DNA from: Sinorhizobium glycinis
GTDB lineage: Bacteria > Pseudomonadota > Alphaproteobacteria > Rhizobiales > Rhizobiaceae
Assembly: GCF_001651865.1 (NCBI RefSeq)
Contig: NZ_LPUX01000068.1
Location: 124,001-188,000 of the forward strand
Direction of reading: 5' to 3'
DNA: 64,000 nucleotides
Shown here: positions 53,438 to 63,373 of the stretch, piece after piece
Numbering within the stretch: position 1 is the first letter of the stretch
Layout of the letters: each line of letters begins with the position of its first letter
The notes under the pieces: generated by a model
Database searches by the model: none
What the model was told of the DNA's origin: nothing
What the model saw: only the letters and a program-made list of their open reading frames with translations
Translations under genes and position numbers: made by a program

Positions 53438-54913
53438 ATGCAGGTTATCGAAACGCTCGCTCAAGGGCTGAAGCGCGAACTCAAGGTCGTAATCCCGGCT
53501 GATGAAATGGAAACTCGGATGAACGAGCGTCTGGCCGAGGTGAAGGACCGTGTCCGCATCAACGGCTTCCGCCCGGGCAAGGTGCCGGTTGCGCATCTGA
53601 AGAAGGTCTACGGCAAGTCGATCATGGCTGATCTCGTCAACGAGATCGTTCGCGAAAAGCCGACCGAAATCCTGACGAGCCGCGGCGAAAAATCGGCCAC
53701 GCAGCCTGAAGTCGCCATGACCGAGGACGAGGCGGAAGCCGACAAGATCCTCAAGGCCGAAGCCGATTTCGAGTTCACGCTCGCCTACGAGATCATCCCG
53801 GCGATCGAACTCAAGGATGCGACCGGCATCAAGGTGACCCGCGAAGTCGTTGAGATCGGCGAGGACGAGGTCAACGAGCAGATCCTGCGCATCGCCGAAA
53901 GCGCCCGCACCTATGAGTCGAAGAAAGGCAAGGCAGCCAATGGCGACCGCGTCACCATCGATTATCTCGGCAAGGTGGACGGTGTTGCCTTCGACGGCGG
54001 CAAGGACGAGGACGCCGAACTGGTTCTCGGCTCCAACCGTTTCATCCCCGGCTTCGAAGAGCAGCTCGTCGGCGTCAAGGCCGGCGACGAGAAGACGATT
54101 ACGGTCACCTTCCCGGCCGATTATCCGGCCGCCAATCTCGCCGGCAAGGAAGCAACCTTCGACATCACCGTGAAGGATGTTGCCGGCGCTGCTCCGATCG
54201 AGATCAACGACGAGCTGGCGAAGAAGCTCGGCCTCGAATCGGTCGACAAGCTGAAGGAAATCGTCCGCGGCCAGATCGAAGGCCAGTACGGCTCGGTCAC
54301 CCGCCAGAAGGTCAAGCGCCAGCTGCTCGACCAGCTCGACGAGCTCTACCAGTTCGAAACGCCCGAGCGCCTCGTCAGCGCCGAATTCGACAACATCTGG
54401 CGCCAGATCAACACCGACCTCGAGCAGGCCGGCAAGACCTTCGCCGATGAGGACACCACGGAAGAGGAAGCCCGCGCCGAATACCGCAAGCTCGCCGAGC
54501 GTCGCGTTCGCCTCGGCCTCGTCCTCTCCGAAATCGGCGAAAAGGCCGGCGTCCAGGTGACCGACGACGAAATGCAGCGCTCGCTGTTCGAGCAGCTGCG
54601 TCAGTTCCCCGGCCAGGAAAAGCAGATCCTCGACTACTTCAAGAACACGCCCGGCGCCGCCGCTTCGCTGCGCGCGCCGCTCTTCGAAGAGAAGGTCGTC
54701 GACCATCTGCTTTCGGAAGTCTCGGTGACCGACAAGACGGTCTCCAAGGAAGCTCTGATGGCCGAGGACGAAGCCGAAGACAAGCCGGCCAAGAAGGCGC
54801 CCGCCAAGAAGAAGGCGGCTGCGAAGGCCGAAGCCGGCGAAGGCGAAGAAGCCGCAGCTCCGAAGAAGAAGGCTCCGGCCAAGAAGAAGGCCGCGGACGA
54901 CAGCGCCGAGTAA
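53438..54913 (+). CDS. tig: Trigger factor
   Basis: Ribosome-bound chaperone and peptidyl-prolyl isomerase that meets nascent chains. The 491-residue protein has the ribosome-binding signature [20 protein letters not shown] near 45-64, an FKBP domain (about 165-245, with [20 protein letters not shown]), the helical C-terminal chaperone domain, and a Lys/Ala-rich tail ([18 protein letters not shown]) typical of rhizobial trigger factors. ATG 53438 is preceded by a good ribosome site. A strong terminator follows. Confidence 0.97.
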   Translation: MQVIETLAQGLKRELKVVIPADEMETRMNERLAEVKDRVRINGFRPGKVPVAHLKKVYGKSIMADLVNEIVREKPTEILTSRGEKSATQPEVAMTEDEAEADKILKAEADFEFTLAYEIIPAIELKDATGIKVTREVVEIGEDEVNEQILRIAESARTYESKKGKAANGDRVTIDYLGKVDGVAFDGGKDEDAELVLGSNRFIPGFEEQLVGVKAGDEKTITVTFPADYPAANLAGKEATFDITVKDVAGAAPIEINDELAKKLGLESVDKLKEIVRGQIEGQYGSVTRQKVKRQLLDQLDELYQFETPERLVSAEFDNIWRQINTDLEQAGKTFADEDTTEEEARAEYRKLAERRVRLGLVLSEIGEKAGVQVTDDEMQRSLFEQLRQFPGQEKQILDYFKNTPGAAASLRAPLFEEKVVDHLLSEVSVTDKTVSKEALMAEDEAEDKPAKKAPAKKKAAAKAEAGEGEEAAAPKKKAPAKKKAADDSAE

Positions 54914-54933
54914 TCGGCACCCTCCAGACATTC

Positions 54934-54957
54934 AAGGCCGCCTCCGGGCGGCCTTTT
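54934..54957 (+). terminator. Terminator after tig
   Basis: Perfect 9-bp stem AAGGCCGCC / GGCGGCCTT with loop TCCG, then TTCAT. Confidence 0.88.
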
Positions 54958-55144
54958 CATATCGGCAAAAGGAAAGCCGCCGAATTCGGCGGCCTGACCG
55001 CAAGGCCGTGGCCAGAGCGCAAGCGCTGTTCTGGCCCCATCTTCCCGTTCTTTGTTTCTGTAACGTCTCCGCACTCTTCCCGGCGAGGCGATGAAGCTGT
55101 AGGGTGGCAGAACGTGCGCCCGACCATCCCACCGGAGGCTACGT

Positions 55145-55726
55145 ATGGCCGAGGTCTTGTTGTTCCACCATGCACAGGGGCTGACCGCGGGTGTGCGCGC
55201 GTTCGCCGACGACTTGCGGGCCACCGGTCACATCGTGCACACGCCGGACCTGTTCGACGGACACACGTTCCAGAGCATTGATGAGGGTCTTGCCTACATC
55301 GGTGAGATCGGATTCGACGACATGCGGGAGCGCGGCGTGCGCGTCGCCGACGAACTGCCTCCCGAGCTTGTCTATGCCGGGTTCTCGTTCGGTGTGCTGC
55401 CGGCGCAGAAGCTGGCACAGACACGGCCCGGAGCCCGCGGAGCCCTGCTCTTCTACTCTTGTCTGCCGATCAGCGGCGAGTACGCCTTCGGACCTTGGCC
55501 AGACGGCGTCGCGGTCCAGATTCACGGCATGGAAAACGACCCGATCTTCGTCGGCGAGGGCGACATCGACGCCGCGCGCGAGATCGTGGAGAAGGCCGAG
55601 GACGCGGAGCTTTTCCTGTACCCCGGCGATCAGCACTACTTCGCCGACAGCTCGCTCCCGTCATATGACGCGGATGCGACGACACTCCTCACCATCCGAG
55701 TGCTTGAGTTCCTGGATCGCGTTTGA
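55145..55726 (+). CDS. Dienelactone hydrolase-family protein
   Basis: Alpha/beta hydrolase of 193 residues, dienelactone hydrolase family. The nucleophile elbow reads GFSFG at about 79-83, with Ser rather than the Cys of classical DLH (GYCxGG); the acid is probably the Asp in MENDPIF near 120 and the His in GDQHYFAD near 162. MAEVLLFHHAQGLTAGVRAFADDLR is the family N-terminus. Substrate unknown. It stands alone between tig and the convergent sthA, and its sequence looks more like actinobacterial homologues to me, so horizontal acquisition is possible. Confidence 0.85.
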   Translation: MAEVLLFHHAQGLTAGVRAFADDLRATGHIVHTPDLFDGHTFQSIDEGLAYIGEIGFDDMRERGVRVADELPPELVYAGFSFGVLPAQKLAQTRPGARGALLFYSCLPISGEYAFGPWPDGVAVQIHGMENDPIFVGEGDIDAAREIVEKAEDAELFLYPGDQHYFADSSLPSYDADATTLLTIRVLEFLDRV

Positions 55727-55794
55727 TCCATGCCGGCGTATTGGCTCGAGCTCAGTGCCGAAAGGTGGGTCCCGCAACTGCGCTTATGCCAGAC

Positions 55795-57198
55795 CTACAC
55801 GGCTTTGATCTCGCCCATCCGGTTCCACGCGTCGAGCCCGGCAATCTTGTAGGCCTCCGCAAGCGTCGGGTAGTTGAACGTGTTCTCGACGAAATATTCG
55901 ACGGTGCCCTTCAGGTTCAGGACCGCCTGACCGATATGGACGAGCTCGGTGGCGCCTTCACCGATGATGTGCACGCCGAGCAGTCGCCGGGTCTTCAGCG
56001 AGAAGATCATTTTCAGCAGGCCCGCATCGAGCCCCATGATGTGCCCGCGCGACGTTTCGCGGAACCGGGCTATGCCGCATTCATAGGGGATGCCGCGTTC
56101 CTTGACCTCCTCTTCGGAAAGCCCGCAGGTGGAGATTTCCGGCACGGCGTAGATGCCGTAGGGGAAGTATTTCTGCGGCTCCTTGGCAATCGCGCCGACG
56201 GCGACGCGCGCCGCGACGCGGCCCTGTTCCATCGAGGTCGAGGCGAGGCTCGGGAAGCCGACGACGTCGCCCGCTGCATAGATGTTTGCTACGGCAGTCT
56301 GGAATGTCTCCGGATTGACCTTCAGGCGCCCGCGGCTGTCCGCTTCGAGACCGGCAGCCCCGAGATTGAGCGCGTCTGTTGCTCCCATGCGGCCGGCGGC
56401 AAACAGCACCATTTCCGTGGTGATCTTGCGGCCATTGTCGAGTGTAAGCATAACCTTACCGTCATCGAGCCGCTCCACCTTCTCGGCTTTCTGGCCGAGA
56501 TTGAGCTTCATGTTGCGGTCCCGTAGCTGATAGGTGAAATCCTCGACGATCTCCTTATCGATGAAGTCGAGCATGGTGGCCTTCGGGTCGATCACCGTGA
56601 CCTGGGTGTCGAGCGCGCTGAAGATGGTTGCATATTCGATGCCGACGACGCCGGCGCCGATCACGACCAGCGAACGCGGCAGATTCTCGATATCGAGGAG
56701 CTCGTCGCTATCGACGACGGTTTTGCCGTCGAACGGTATGTAATCCGGTCGTACGGGTTTCGTGCCGACGGCAAGCAGAATGCTGGTCCCCGAAACCTGC
56801 ATGCTCTCGCCGTCATCCTTGATGATTTCAAGGGTGGTCGGATCGACGAAACTCGCCTTGCCGCGGATGTGCTGGACCCGGTTTCGCGCGAATTGATGCT
56901 CGAGGACTTCCACCTCGTGGTTGAGCGTGATGATCAAGCGCTGCCGCAGGTCCTCGGCGCTGATCTCCTGCTTCACCCGATAGGAACGGCCGTAGAAGCC
57001 GCGCTCGCGCCAGCCCGAGAGGTTGAGTGCCGTCTCGCGCAGCGTCTTGGATGGAATCGTCCCGGTGTGGACGGAGACGCCGCCGACGCGTTTGCCCTGC
57101 TCGATGACGAGCACTTTCCTGCCGAGCTTGGCCGCCTGAATCGCGCCTCTGCGTCCGGCGGGACCGCTGCCGACGACGATAAGATCGAACTGGTTCAT
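55795..57198 (-). CDS. sthA: Soluble pyridine nucleotide transhydrogenase SthA
   Basis: FAD enzyme that transfers electrons from NADPH to NAD+, relieving NADPH surplus. The 467-residue protein starts MNQFDLIVVGSGPAGRRGAI, with GGVSVHTGTIPSKTLRETAL where the redox-active CxxxxC of related disulfide oxidoreductases is absent, as expected for SthA. NAD(P) binding is in VIGAGVVGIEYATIFSALD. Start 57198 gives the family N-terminus; the open frame upstream is not supported. It is divergent from corA. Confidence 0.94.
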   Translation of the reverse strand: MNQFDLIVVGSGPAGRRGAIQAAKLGRKVLVIEQGKRVGGVSVHTGTIPSKTLRETALNLSGWRERGFYGRSYRVKQEISAEDLRQRLIITLNHEVEVLEHQFARNRVQHIRGKASFVDPTTLEIIKDDGESMQVSGTSILLAVGTKPVRPDYIPFDGKTVVDSDELLDIENLPRSLVVIGAGVVGIEYATIFSALDTQVTVIDPKATMLDFIDKEIVEDFTYQLRDRNMKLNLGQKAEKVERLDDGKVMLTLDNGRKITTEMVLFAAGRMGATDALNLGAAGLEADSRGRLKVNPETFQTAVANIYAAGDVVGFPSLASTSMEQGRVAARVAVGAIAKEPQKYFPYGIYAVPEISTCGLSEEEVKERGIPYECGIARFRETSRGHIMGLDAGLLKMIFSLKTRRLLGVHIIGEGATELVHIGQAVLNLKGTVEYFVENTFNYPTLAEAYKIAGLDAWNRMGEIKAV

Positions 57199-57384
57199 GA
57201 ACGTTCCCCTGAGCCAAGCGAGAATCGTTTTGCAATGCGGCAAAATTCGCGCAGGGACATCTATATCGTCAATCGGACGGTTTGATGAAGTAGCAATGCC
57301 GCAACGATCTGTCCTGGATGCGTCCAGTACCAAATATCGCTATGCTGCTCGCATTCGGCGGCGGGAGAGGGAGGACGGACAGGC

Positions 57385-58449
57385 ATGACGCTCGAGTGGA
57401 TGAATGGTCAGGCGAACGGCTCCCAGCCCCCCCACGGCGATGGCAGCGGGCATGCGGACGAAGGGACGTCGAGCGGCCGCCCCGGCGTCGTGGCGGCCGC
57501 CGTCTACCAGAACGGGCGGCGCCTTCGCGACATCCGCATCGAAGAGGCCGGAGAGTGGCGAAGCCGCGACAACGTCGTGGTCTGGATCGGCCTGCACGAG
57601 CCGGACCGGGACTTGTTGCGGCAGGTGCAGAAGCAGTTCGACCTGCACGACCTGGCGATCGAGGACGCCGGCAAGGCGCATCAGCGTCCGAAGCTGGAAA
57701 TCTACGGCGATGCGATATTCGTCGTGGCCCGCACAGCCCATATGGTCGAAGAGGAGATCGCCTTCGGCGAGACACACCTCTTCGTCGGCCGCGGCTACGT
57801 CGTTTCCGTTCGGCACGGCGCGTCGACGTCCTACATGGCGGTCAGGCAGCGCTGCGAGTCTTCCCCGGCCGCGCTCGCTCACGGCGAGAATTACATCCTC
57901 TATTCGATCCTCGACTTCATCGTCGACAACTACATGCCGGTCGTCGAGACGATCCACGCGGAGGTGGAGGAACTGGAAGACCGTCTGCTGCGCTCCCGCT
58001 TGGCCAAGGCGGATATTGAGCGGCTCTATCTGATGCGGCGCAATCTGCTCAAGCTGCGCAATGCCGTCGTTCCGCTGGTCGATGTCTGCCGCCGCCACGA
58101 GCATCTCGAGCTGCCGGGCATGGACGCGGCAATGCAGCCGCTCTTCCGCGATGTCACCGATCACGTTCGCCGCGTCCAGGAGGACATAGACGCGCTTCGC
58201 GAGGTGCTGGCCTTCACCTTCGAGGCAAGCCTGATGATCGGCCAGTCGGAGCAGACGGAAATCTCCCGCAAGCTCGCCTCGTGGGCGGCAATCCTCGCAG
58301 TGCCGACGGCGATCGCCGGGATCTACCGCATGAATTTTGAGGACATGCCGGAATTGCACTTCCGCTACGGGTATTTCGTCGTGTTGGCGGTGATCTTCGG
58401 GCTTTGCGTGACGCTCTATCGGTTCTTCCGGCGTGCGCGCTGGCTTTGA
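57385..58449 (+). CDS. corA: CorA-family Mg2+/Co2+ channel with altered GMN motif
   Basis: Pentameric divalent cation channel of the CorA family. The 354-residue protein has a cytoplasmic alpha/beta domain (about 1-260), a long helix with VVETIHAEVEELEDRLLR, and two C-terminal membrane segments (about 290-312 and 325-346). The selectivity signature that normally reads GMN here reads RMN (GIYRMNFEDMPE, nt 58319-58354), a single-base difference from Gly (GGC to CGC). ATG 57385 lies divergent from sthA. Otherwise the length and order are usual. Confidence 0.9.
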   Translation: MTLEWMNGQANGSQPPHGDGSGHADEGTSSGRPGVVAAAVYQNGRRLRDIRIEEAGEWRSRDNVVVWIGLHEPDRDLLRQVQKQFDLHDLAIEDAGKAHQRPKLEIYGDAIFVVARTAHMVEEEIAFGETHLFVGRGYVVSVRHGASTSYMAVRQRCESSPAALAHGENYILYSILDFIVDNYMPVVETIHAEVEELEDRLLRSRLAKADIERLYLMRRNLLKLRNAVVPLVDVCRRHEHLELPGMDAAMQPLFRDVTDHVRRVQEDIDALREVLAFTFEASLMIGQSEQTEISRKLASWAAILAVPTAIAGIYRMNFEDMPELHFRYGYFVVLAVIFGLCVTLYRFFRRARWL

Positions 58450-58475
58450 TAGCGGGGCGGAGCGGTTCTGGCGCG

Positions 58476-58582
58476 CTACTGCATGTCTCCTTAAATCGAC
58501 CTCGATTTAAGGACAAAGACATGCAGCAATTCAAAGTGCTACATCGACCTTTGCGCGTCTCATAAGACGCGCGGCGCTGTAG
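58476..58582 (-). repeat. RIME-like palindromic repeat between corA and radC
   Basis: 107 bases, essentially the reverse complement of the element at 38394-38500: CTACTGCATGTCTCCTTAAA, TCGATTTAAGGACAAAGA, CATGCAGCAATTCAAAGTGC, then CGCGTCTCATAAGACGCGCG and GCGCTGTAGG. Both halves are clear palindromes. It separates the convergent corA and radC genes and could end both transcripts. Confidence 0.85.
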
Positions 58583-58597
58583 GCGAGACGACGCGCC

Positions 58598-59389
58598 TTA
58601 AAACAACCGCAGCCCCTTCATGCTGACATGCCCGTCCTTGCCGATGATCACGTGGTCGTGGACGGTGATCCCGAGCGGTTTGGCGGCCTCCGCGATCAGC
58701 TTCGTCATGTCTATATCCGCGCGCGACGGCGTCGGATCGCCTGATGGATGATTGTGGACCAGGATCAAGGCGGTGGCGGAAAGCTCCAGCGCCCGCTTGA
58801 CGACCTCGCGCGGATAGACGGGCGTATGGTCGATCGTTCCTTGCTGCTGCACCTCGTCGGCAATCAGCGTGTTGCGCTTGTCGAGAAACAGGATGCGGAA
58901 CTGTTCCTTCGTTTCATGTGCCATTGCAGCGTGACAATAGTCGATCACGGCGCTCCAGGACGACAGGACCTGCTTGTTGCGCAACTCGCTCTTCAGCGTC
59001 CGTTGCGCTGCGGTCGCGATGAGTTTCAGGTCGAGCGCCACCGACTCCCCGACACCTTTGACCTCCTGCAACAGGTGCTGCGGCGCGCCGAAGACCCCGG
59101 CGAGCGTGCCGAAGCGAGCGAGAAGGTCCTTGGCGATCGGTTTCGTGTCGCGGCGGGGAATGAGGCGGAACAGAATGAGCTCGAGGATCTCGTAATCGGC
59201 GAGCGCCGCATCGCCCTGTTCGCGGTAGCGAGTCCTTAGCCGATCGCGGTGGCCGTGATAGTGCGCCTCGGCAGTGCCGCCCAGCGTTGGCACCTTGTCG
59301 AGTTTCCGTGTCTTCTGCTGCGCGAAGAACTGCCGCTCGTCGGTGGTCTCACCTGCGTTCGGTTCGGGGAAATGGGGCGGCTTCGTCAC
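58598..59389 (-). CDS. radC: RadC-family JAMM protein
   Basis: Despite the name, not a proven recombination protein; the family carries a JAMM/MPN metalloprotease-like domain. The 263-residue protein has an N-terminal helix-hairpin-helix ([20 protein letters not shown] near 62-81) and the C-terminal JAMM motif [18 protein letters not shown] near 212-229, with the metal ligands His, His and Asp. The GTG at 59389 overlaps the stop of map (GTGA). Confidence 0.9.
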   Translation of the reverse strand: MTKPPHFPEPNAGETTDERQFFAQQKTRKLDKVPTLGGTAEAHYHGHRDRLRTRYREQGDAALADYEILELILFRLIPRRDTKPIAKDLLARFGTLAGVFGAPQHLLQEVKGVGESVALDLKLIATAAQRTLKSELRNKQVLSSWSAVIDYCHAAMAHETKEQFRILFLDKRNTLIADEVQQQGTIDHTPVYPREVVKRALELSATALILVHNHPSGDPTPSRADIDMTKLIAEAAKPLGITVHDHVIIGKDGHVSMKGLRLF

Positions 59390-60225
59390 GCGTTCCCCAG
59401 TGCGCGGACCCCCGGCATGAAAAGGCCGGCCGGTGAGAGCGTGAAAACTTCGCAGCCGTTCGCGGTAACGCCGACCGTGTGTTCGTACTGGGCCGAAAGC
59501 GAGCGGTCGCGGGTCACGGCCGTCCAGCCGTCCGAGAGCACCTTCACGTGCGGACGCCCGAGATTGATCATCGGCTCGATCGTGAAGATCATGCCCTCTT
59601 TCAGTTCCGGTCCCTCGCTGGCATGGCCATAGTGGAGGATGTTCGGAGCATCGTGGAACAGACGGCCGACGCCGTGGCCGCAGAAGTCCCGGACGACCGA
59701 GCAGCGCTCCGACTCCGCGTAGGTCTGGATTGCCTCGCCGATTGCCCCGGTGCGGGCGCCGGGCCGGACAGCCGCTATGCCGCGCATCAGGCATTCGTGC
59801 GTGACTTCCAGCAGGCGTTCGGCGGCGCGCTTGATCTCGCCGACCGGGTACATCCGGCTTGAATCGCCGTGCCAGCCATCGACCACATAGGTCACGTCGA
59901 TGTTGACGATATCGCCGTCGCGCAAGGGCTTGTCGTTCGGTATGCCGTGACAGACGACGTGATTGATCGAGGTGCAGGACGACTTGGTGTAACCGCGATA
60001 GTTCAGGGTCGCGGGCAGCGCACCGTGGTCCATGCCGAACTCGAAGACGAAGCGATCGATTTCTTCGGTCGTCACGCCCGGCCGCACCCTTGACGCAAGT
60101 TCGTCCAGGCAGCGTGCCGTCACTTGGCAGGCCTTGCGCATGCCTTCGAATCCATCCGGTCCGTAGAGACGAATGACGCCGGTGTTCTTGTAGGGGGCAG
60201 CGCCGGCCTCGATATAAGTTACCAT
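59386..60225 (-). CDS. map: Type I methionine aminopeptidase
   Basis: Removes the N-terminal Met from new proteins. The 279-residue product has the five metal ligands: Asp in [11 protein letters not shown], Asp in GDSSRMY, His in [14 protein letters not shown], Glu in IFTIEPMI and Glu in [11 protein letters not shown]. It sits between sfsA and radC on the minus strand, overlapping both. Confidence 0.96.
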   Translation of the reverse strand: MVTYIEAGAAPYKNTGVIRLYGPDGFEGMRKACQVTARCLDELASRVRPGVTTEEIDRFVFEFGMDHGALPATLNYRGYTKSSCTSINHVVCHGIPNDKPLRDGDIVNIDVTYVVDGWHGDSSRMYPVGEIKRAAERLLEVTHECLMRGIAAVRPGARTGAIGEAIQTYAESERCSVVRDFCGHGVGRLFHDAPNILHYGHASEGPELKEGMIFTIEPMINLGRPHVKVLSDGWTAVTRDRSLSAQYEHTVGVTANGCEVFTLSPAGLFMPGVRALGNA

Positions 60226-60974
60226 TCCAAGACTTTCGATGTTTCAGGCGGTTTTCTTAGATCAGCAAGGACCGGTTCGTCCACTATCATCGCTCCGGCC
60301 GGCACGATCTCGAAGGGCGATATCGCGCATCGGATCGCATAGGCTTCGACGCCGCGTTGAGCGGCTCGCTCGAATGCCCGAGCATAAACCGGATCGAGGT
60401 CGCGGCATATCCGCAAGACGCCGCAGTCGTTCCTTTGAACAAGGTACAGCATGATCGCCCGGTGTCCCGCTTCGACCATGTCCCCAAGCTCGTCAAGGTG
60501 CTTGGCGCCCCGCTGCGTTGGGCTGTCCGGAAACTCCGCCAACGTCTTGGCGCGGCTGAAATGGACGTTCTTCACCTCGACATAGGCAAGGCCTTTTGCC
60601 GGATCGCTGAGCAGAATGTCGATTCTTGAATTGCGCCCATATCTCTGCTCGCGGCGGAGCGTTTCATAAGTGTGAAGATCGCTGACCAGTCCGGCGGCGA
60701 TCGCTTCTTCGGCGATCCGGTTCGGCAGCCCGGTGTTGATCCCAACAAGCGTGCCGTTCGCCTCGACGATCTCCAGCATGTGGCGGTACTTGCGCGTCGG
60801 CGAGTCATGCTCCGACAGCCAGACCGCCGATCCCGGCGTCGTCAGCCCGCGCATCGAGCCGGTATTCGGGCAGGAGCCGGTGATCCGCGTCCCATCGGCA
60901 AGGTCTGCCTCGAAGAGGAAGCGCTTGTAACGCTGGAGGAGCGTCGCTGGAACGAGCGGGCGGGAGAAGTTCAC
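60219..60974 (-). CDS. sfsA: SfsA, DNA-binding/sugar fermentation stimulation protein
   Basis: Conserved nuclease-like protein with unclear role; originally named for maltose gene activation in E. coli. The 251-residue protein (from GTG 60974) starts [20 protein letters not shown], with [17 protein letters not shown] and a C-terminal [19 protein letters not shown]. An ATG at 61010 would add 12 residues and overlap phaC. The stop overlaps map by 7 bases. In many rhizobia the order sfsA-map-radC is kept. Confidence 0.85.
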   Translation of the reverse strand: MNFSRPLVPATLLQRYKRFLFEADLADGTRITGSCPNTGSMRGLTTPGSAVWLSEHDSPTRKYRHMLEIVEANGTLVGINTGLPNRIAEEAIAAGLVSDLHTYETLRREQRYGRNSRIDILLSDPAKGLAYVEVKNVHFSRAKTLAEFPDSPTQRGAKHLDELGDMVEAGHRAIMLYLVQRNDCGVLRICRDLDPVYARAFERAAQRGVEAYAIRCAISPFEIVPAGAMIVDEPVLADLRKPPETSKVLEW

Positions 60975-60990
60975 AATGCGTGTCCACGTC

Positions 60991-62835
60991 TCAGGCGCGT
61001 ACGCGCACATAGGAGCCCGGCGCTTCCTCGATGGAGTTGAGCGGTCCTCCGGCCTTGCGGGCGGGAACGCGCCGCTTGTCCAGCCGCTCCACCCAGTCCT
61101 GCCAATGGGGCCACCAGGAGCCTGGCGTTTCCTTGGCCTTCTCCAGCCATGTCTCGAGATCGCCCTTCGGCGGTCCGCCCGTCCAGAACTGGTATTTGCC
61201 CTTGTCCGGCGGGTTGACGACGCCGGCAATGTGGCCGGAGCCGGAGAGAACGAAGGTGACCTTGCCGCCGAAAGACCCGCTGCCAAGGAAGACGGACTTC
61301 GCCGGCGCGATGTGATCTTCCTTGGTCGCCAGGTTGTAGACCGGGATTCTCACGTCGCCGAGCGACACCTTGCGGCCGGCAAGCACCATCTCGCCCTCGG
61401 CGAGCTTATTCTCGAGATAGCAGTTGCGCAGATAGAAGGAGTGATTGGCGGCAGGCATCCGCGTCGAATCGGAATTCCAGTAGAGCAGGTCGAAGGGCAG
61501 GGGATCCTGACCCTTGAGATAGTTGTTCACGAAATAGGGCCAGATCAGCTCGGACGCGCGAAGCATGTTGAAGGCGGTAGCCATTTTGGAGCCTTCGAGA
61601 TAGCCGGTCTTGCTCATATTGGCTTCGAGCAGCTCTATCTGGTCGTCGTCGACGAAGACCTTGAGGTCGCCCGCATAGGTGAAATCCACCTGGGTGGTGA
61701 AAAGCGTCGCCGAACGGATCCGGTCGTCGCCCTCGGCGGCATGGAGCGCCAGGGTGGCGGCGAGCAGAGTGCCGCCGACGCAATAGCCGATCGCATTGAC
61801 CTCGCGCTCGGCGGTTGCCTGTTCGATGGTGTCGAGTGCGAAACCGACGCCTTCGCGGGCATAGGCCTCCCAGTCCTTTCTGGCGTGGCGCTCATCCGGG
61901 TTGACCCAGGAGATCACGAAGACCGTGTGGCCCTGGTCCACAGCCCATTTGATGAAGGATTTCTGCGGGTTGAGGTCGAGCACGTAATATTTGTTGATCC
62001 ACGGCGGACAGATCAGCAGCGGCCGCTTCAGCACCGTTTCGGTGCTCGCTTCATACTGGATGACCTGGCAGATATCGGATTGCGCGATCACCTTGCCGGG
62101 AGTGATCGCAATGTTCTCGCCGATGGCGAATTTGCTGGTATCGGTTTGCCTGAGCCGCAGCTCGCCGCGCCCGGCGGCGATGTCTTCGGCGAGCATCTGC
62201 ATGCCCTTGACGAGGTTGGCCCCGCTTGTTGCCACCGTTTCTCGGTAGAGTTGCGGATTCGTCGTGATGAAATTGCTGGGAGAGAGCGCGCTGGAGATCT
62301 GGCGGACATAGAAGGCCGCCTTGTGCCGGGTGTGGTCGTCAAGCCCTTCGGCATCCTTGACCATGTTCTCCGCCCAGTCGGATGTCACGAAATAGGCCTG
62401 GCGAATGAAGTCGAAGAATGGGTTCTTCACCCAGTCCTCGTCTGCAAAGCGCTTGTCGTTGCGTTGGAGGCTCTCCGATTCGGCGACGCTGTCACCGGCC
62501 ATCCGCTGCAGTGATCGCGACCAGATGTCGAAGAAGCTTCCCATCAGATGCGTCTGCGCTTCCAGCGTCCGACGCGGATCGGAAAGCCAGTATTCGGAGA
62601 CCTTGGAGAGAGTCTTGACCATGTCGGAGACAGGCTCGGCGTAGGTGTCTTTTTTCTCGCCGGCCTCCCGCGGCGCCAACCACGCGGACGCCGCCTTTCC
62701 CATCTGTTCGACGGCGCGGGCCAGGTTGATGGCCAGGTTCTGGGGGTCCTTGACGATATAAGGCTCGACCGATTTTGGATCGAATCCCGAATAGCCGCCC
62801 TTGCCCGTGGTGTCCTCGGCCTTGTCTGATGTCAC
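60991..62835 (-). CDS. phaC: Class I poly(3-hydroxybutyrate) synthase PhaC
   Basis: Polymerises 3-hydroxybutyryl-CoA into PHB granules, a carbon store important for bacteroids and free-living survival. The 614-residue protein has the lipase-like box GYCVGG with the catalytic Cys at about 352, the catalytic Asp in [12 protein letters not shown] and His in [13 protein letters not shown], and the N-terminal domain of class I synthases. GTG 62835 follows GGAGG; upstream open frame is not supported. It precedes sfsA on the same strand by 16 bases. Confidence 0.95.
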   Translation of the reverse strand: MTSDKAEDTTGKGGYSGFDPKSVEPYIVKDPQNLAINLARAVEQMGKAASAWLAPREAGEKKDTYAEPVSDMVKTLSKVSEYWLSDPRRTLEAQTHLMGSFFDIWSRSLQRMAGDSVAESESLQRNDKRFADEDWVKNPFFDFIRQAYFVTSDWAENMVKDAEGLDDHTRHKAAFYVRQISSALSPSNFITTNPQLYRETVATSGANLVKGMQMLAEDIAAGRGELRLRQTDTSKFAIGENIAITPGKVIAQSDICQVIQYEASTETVLKRPLLICPPWINKYYVLDLNPQKSFIKWAVDQGHTVFVISWVNPDERHARKDWEAYAREGVGFALDTIEQATAEREVNAIGYCVGGTLLAATLALHAAEGDDRIRSATLFTTQVDFTYAGDLKVFVDDDQIELLEANMSKTGYLEGSKMATAFNMLRASELIWPYFVNNYLKGQDPLPFDLLYWNSDSTRMPAANHSFYLRNCYLENKLAEGEMVLAGRKVSLGDVRIPVYNLATKEDHIAPAKSVFLGSGSFGGKVTFVLSGSGHIAGVVNPPDKGKYQFWTGGPPKGDLETWLEKAKETPGSWWPHWQDWVERLDKRRVPARKAGGPLNSIEEAPGSYVRVRA

Positions 62836-62944
62836 CCGGCGTCCTCCACAGCACGTTGTTTGTTTTGTATTTTTACATTCTGCCCGAAAATGATTACAAG
62901 GGCTAGCGCATCGTCGCCCCTTAAAAGCAGAGGTCATCGCCAGC

Positions 62945-63250
62945 ATGCTCGTCGTCGGAAACCAGCGTTCGCTTTCCCGGATTTCCGGGTTGATTCTTGC
63001 AGGCATGCTTGCCGGATGCAGTTCGACGGCCGATCTTGCCAGCTATCCTTCGGTCTACGGGCAGAAGCCTGCCGCCATGCAGCAGATGACCGACGAAGAT
63101 GCGGTGAACATGCAGGGGCAACTGACGGCGCTGGCAGCTCAGCGCAAATCCGGCGCCATCTCCGAAGCGGAGTATCAGCGCCGTCTGAAGGAATTGCAGT
63201 TGCTTGCCGAACGGCACGGGGCCGAAGCGCTGAAACAGATCGAGAATTAG
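62945..63250 (+). CDS. Small SHOCT-like lipoprotein
   Basis: 101-residue protein with a lipoprotein signal (LILAGMLAGCSSTADLA; lipid Cys at about 25) and a C-terminal ALAAQRKSGAISEAEYQRRL segment near 62-81 like the SHOCT oligomerisation domain. No function is known. It is divergent from phaC and precedes the aminotransferase gene by 123 bases. Confidence 0.75.
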   Translation: MLVVGNQRSLSRISGLILAGMLAGCSSTADLASYPSVYGQKPAAMQQMTDEDAVNMQGQLTALAAQRKSGAISEAEYQRRLKELQLLAERHGAEALKQIEN

Positions 63251-63373
63251 CACTTGCCTTTCTCGTGATTTGGCCGCAAAGCGTTGAATAGCCGCAATGA
63301 CGGCCATTCACCCCGCGCATGTTGAGCGATTGCCGAGAGGCCCGCAAAAGCGCGCGCCAAATGAGGTCTGGAG

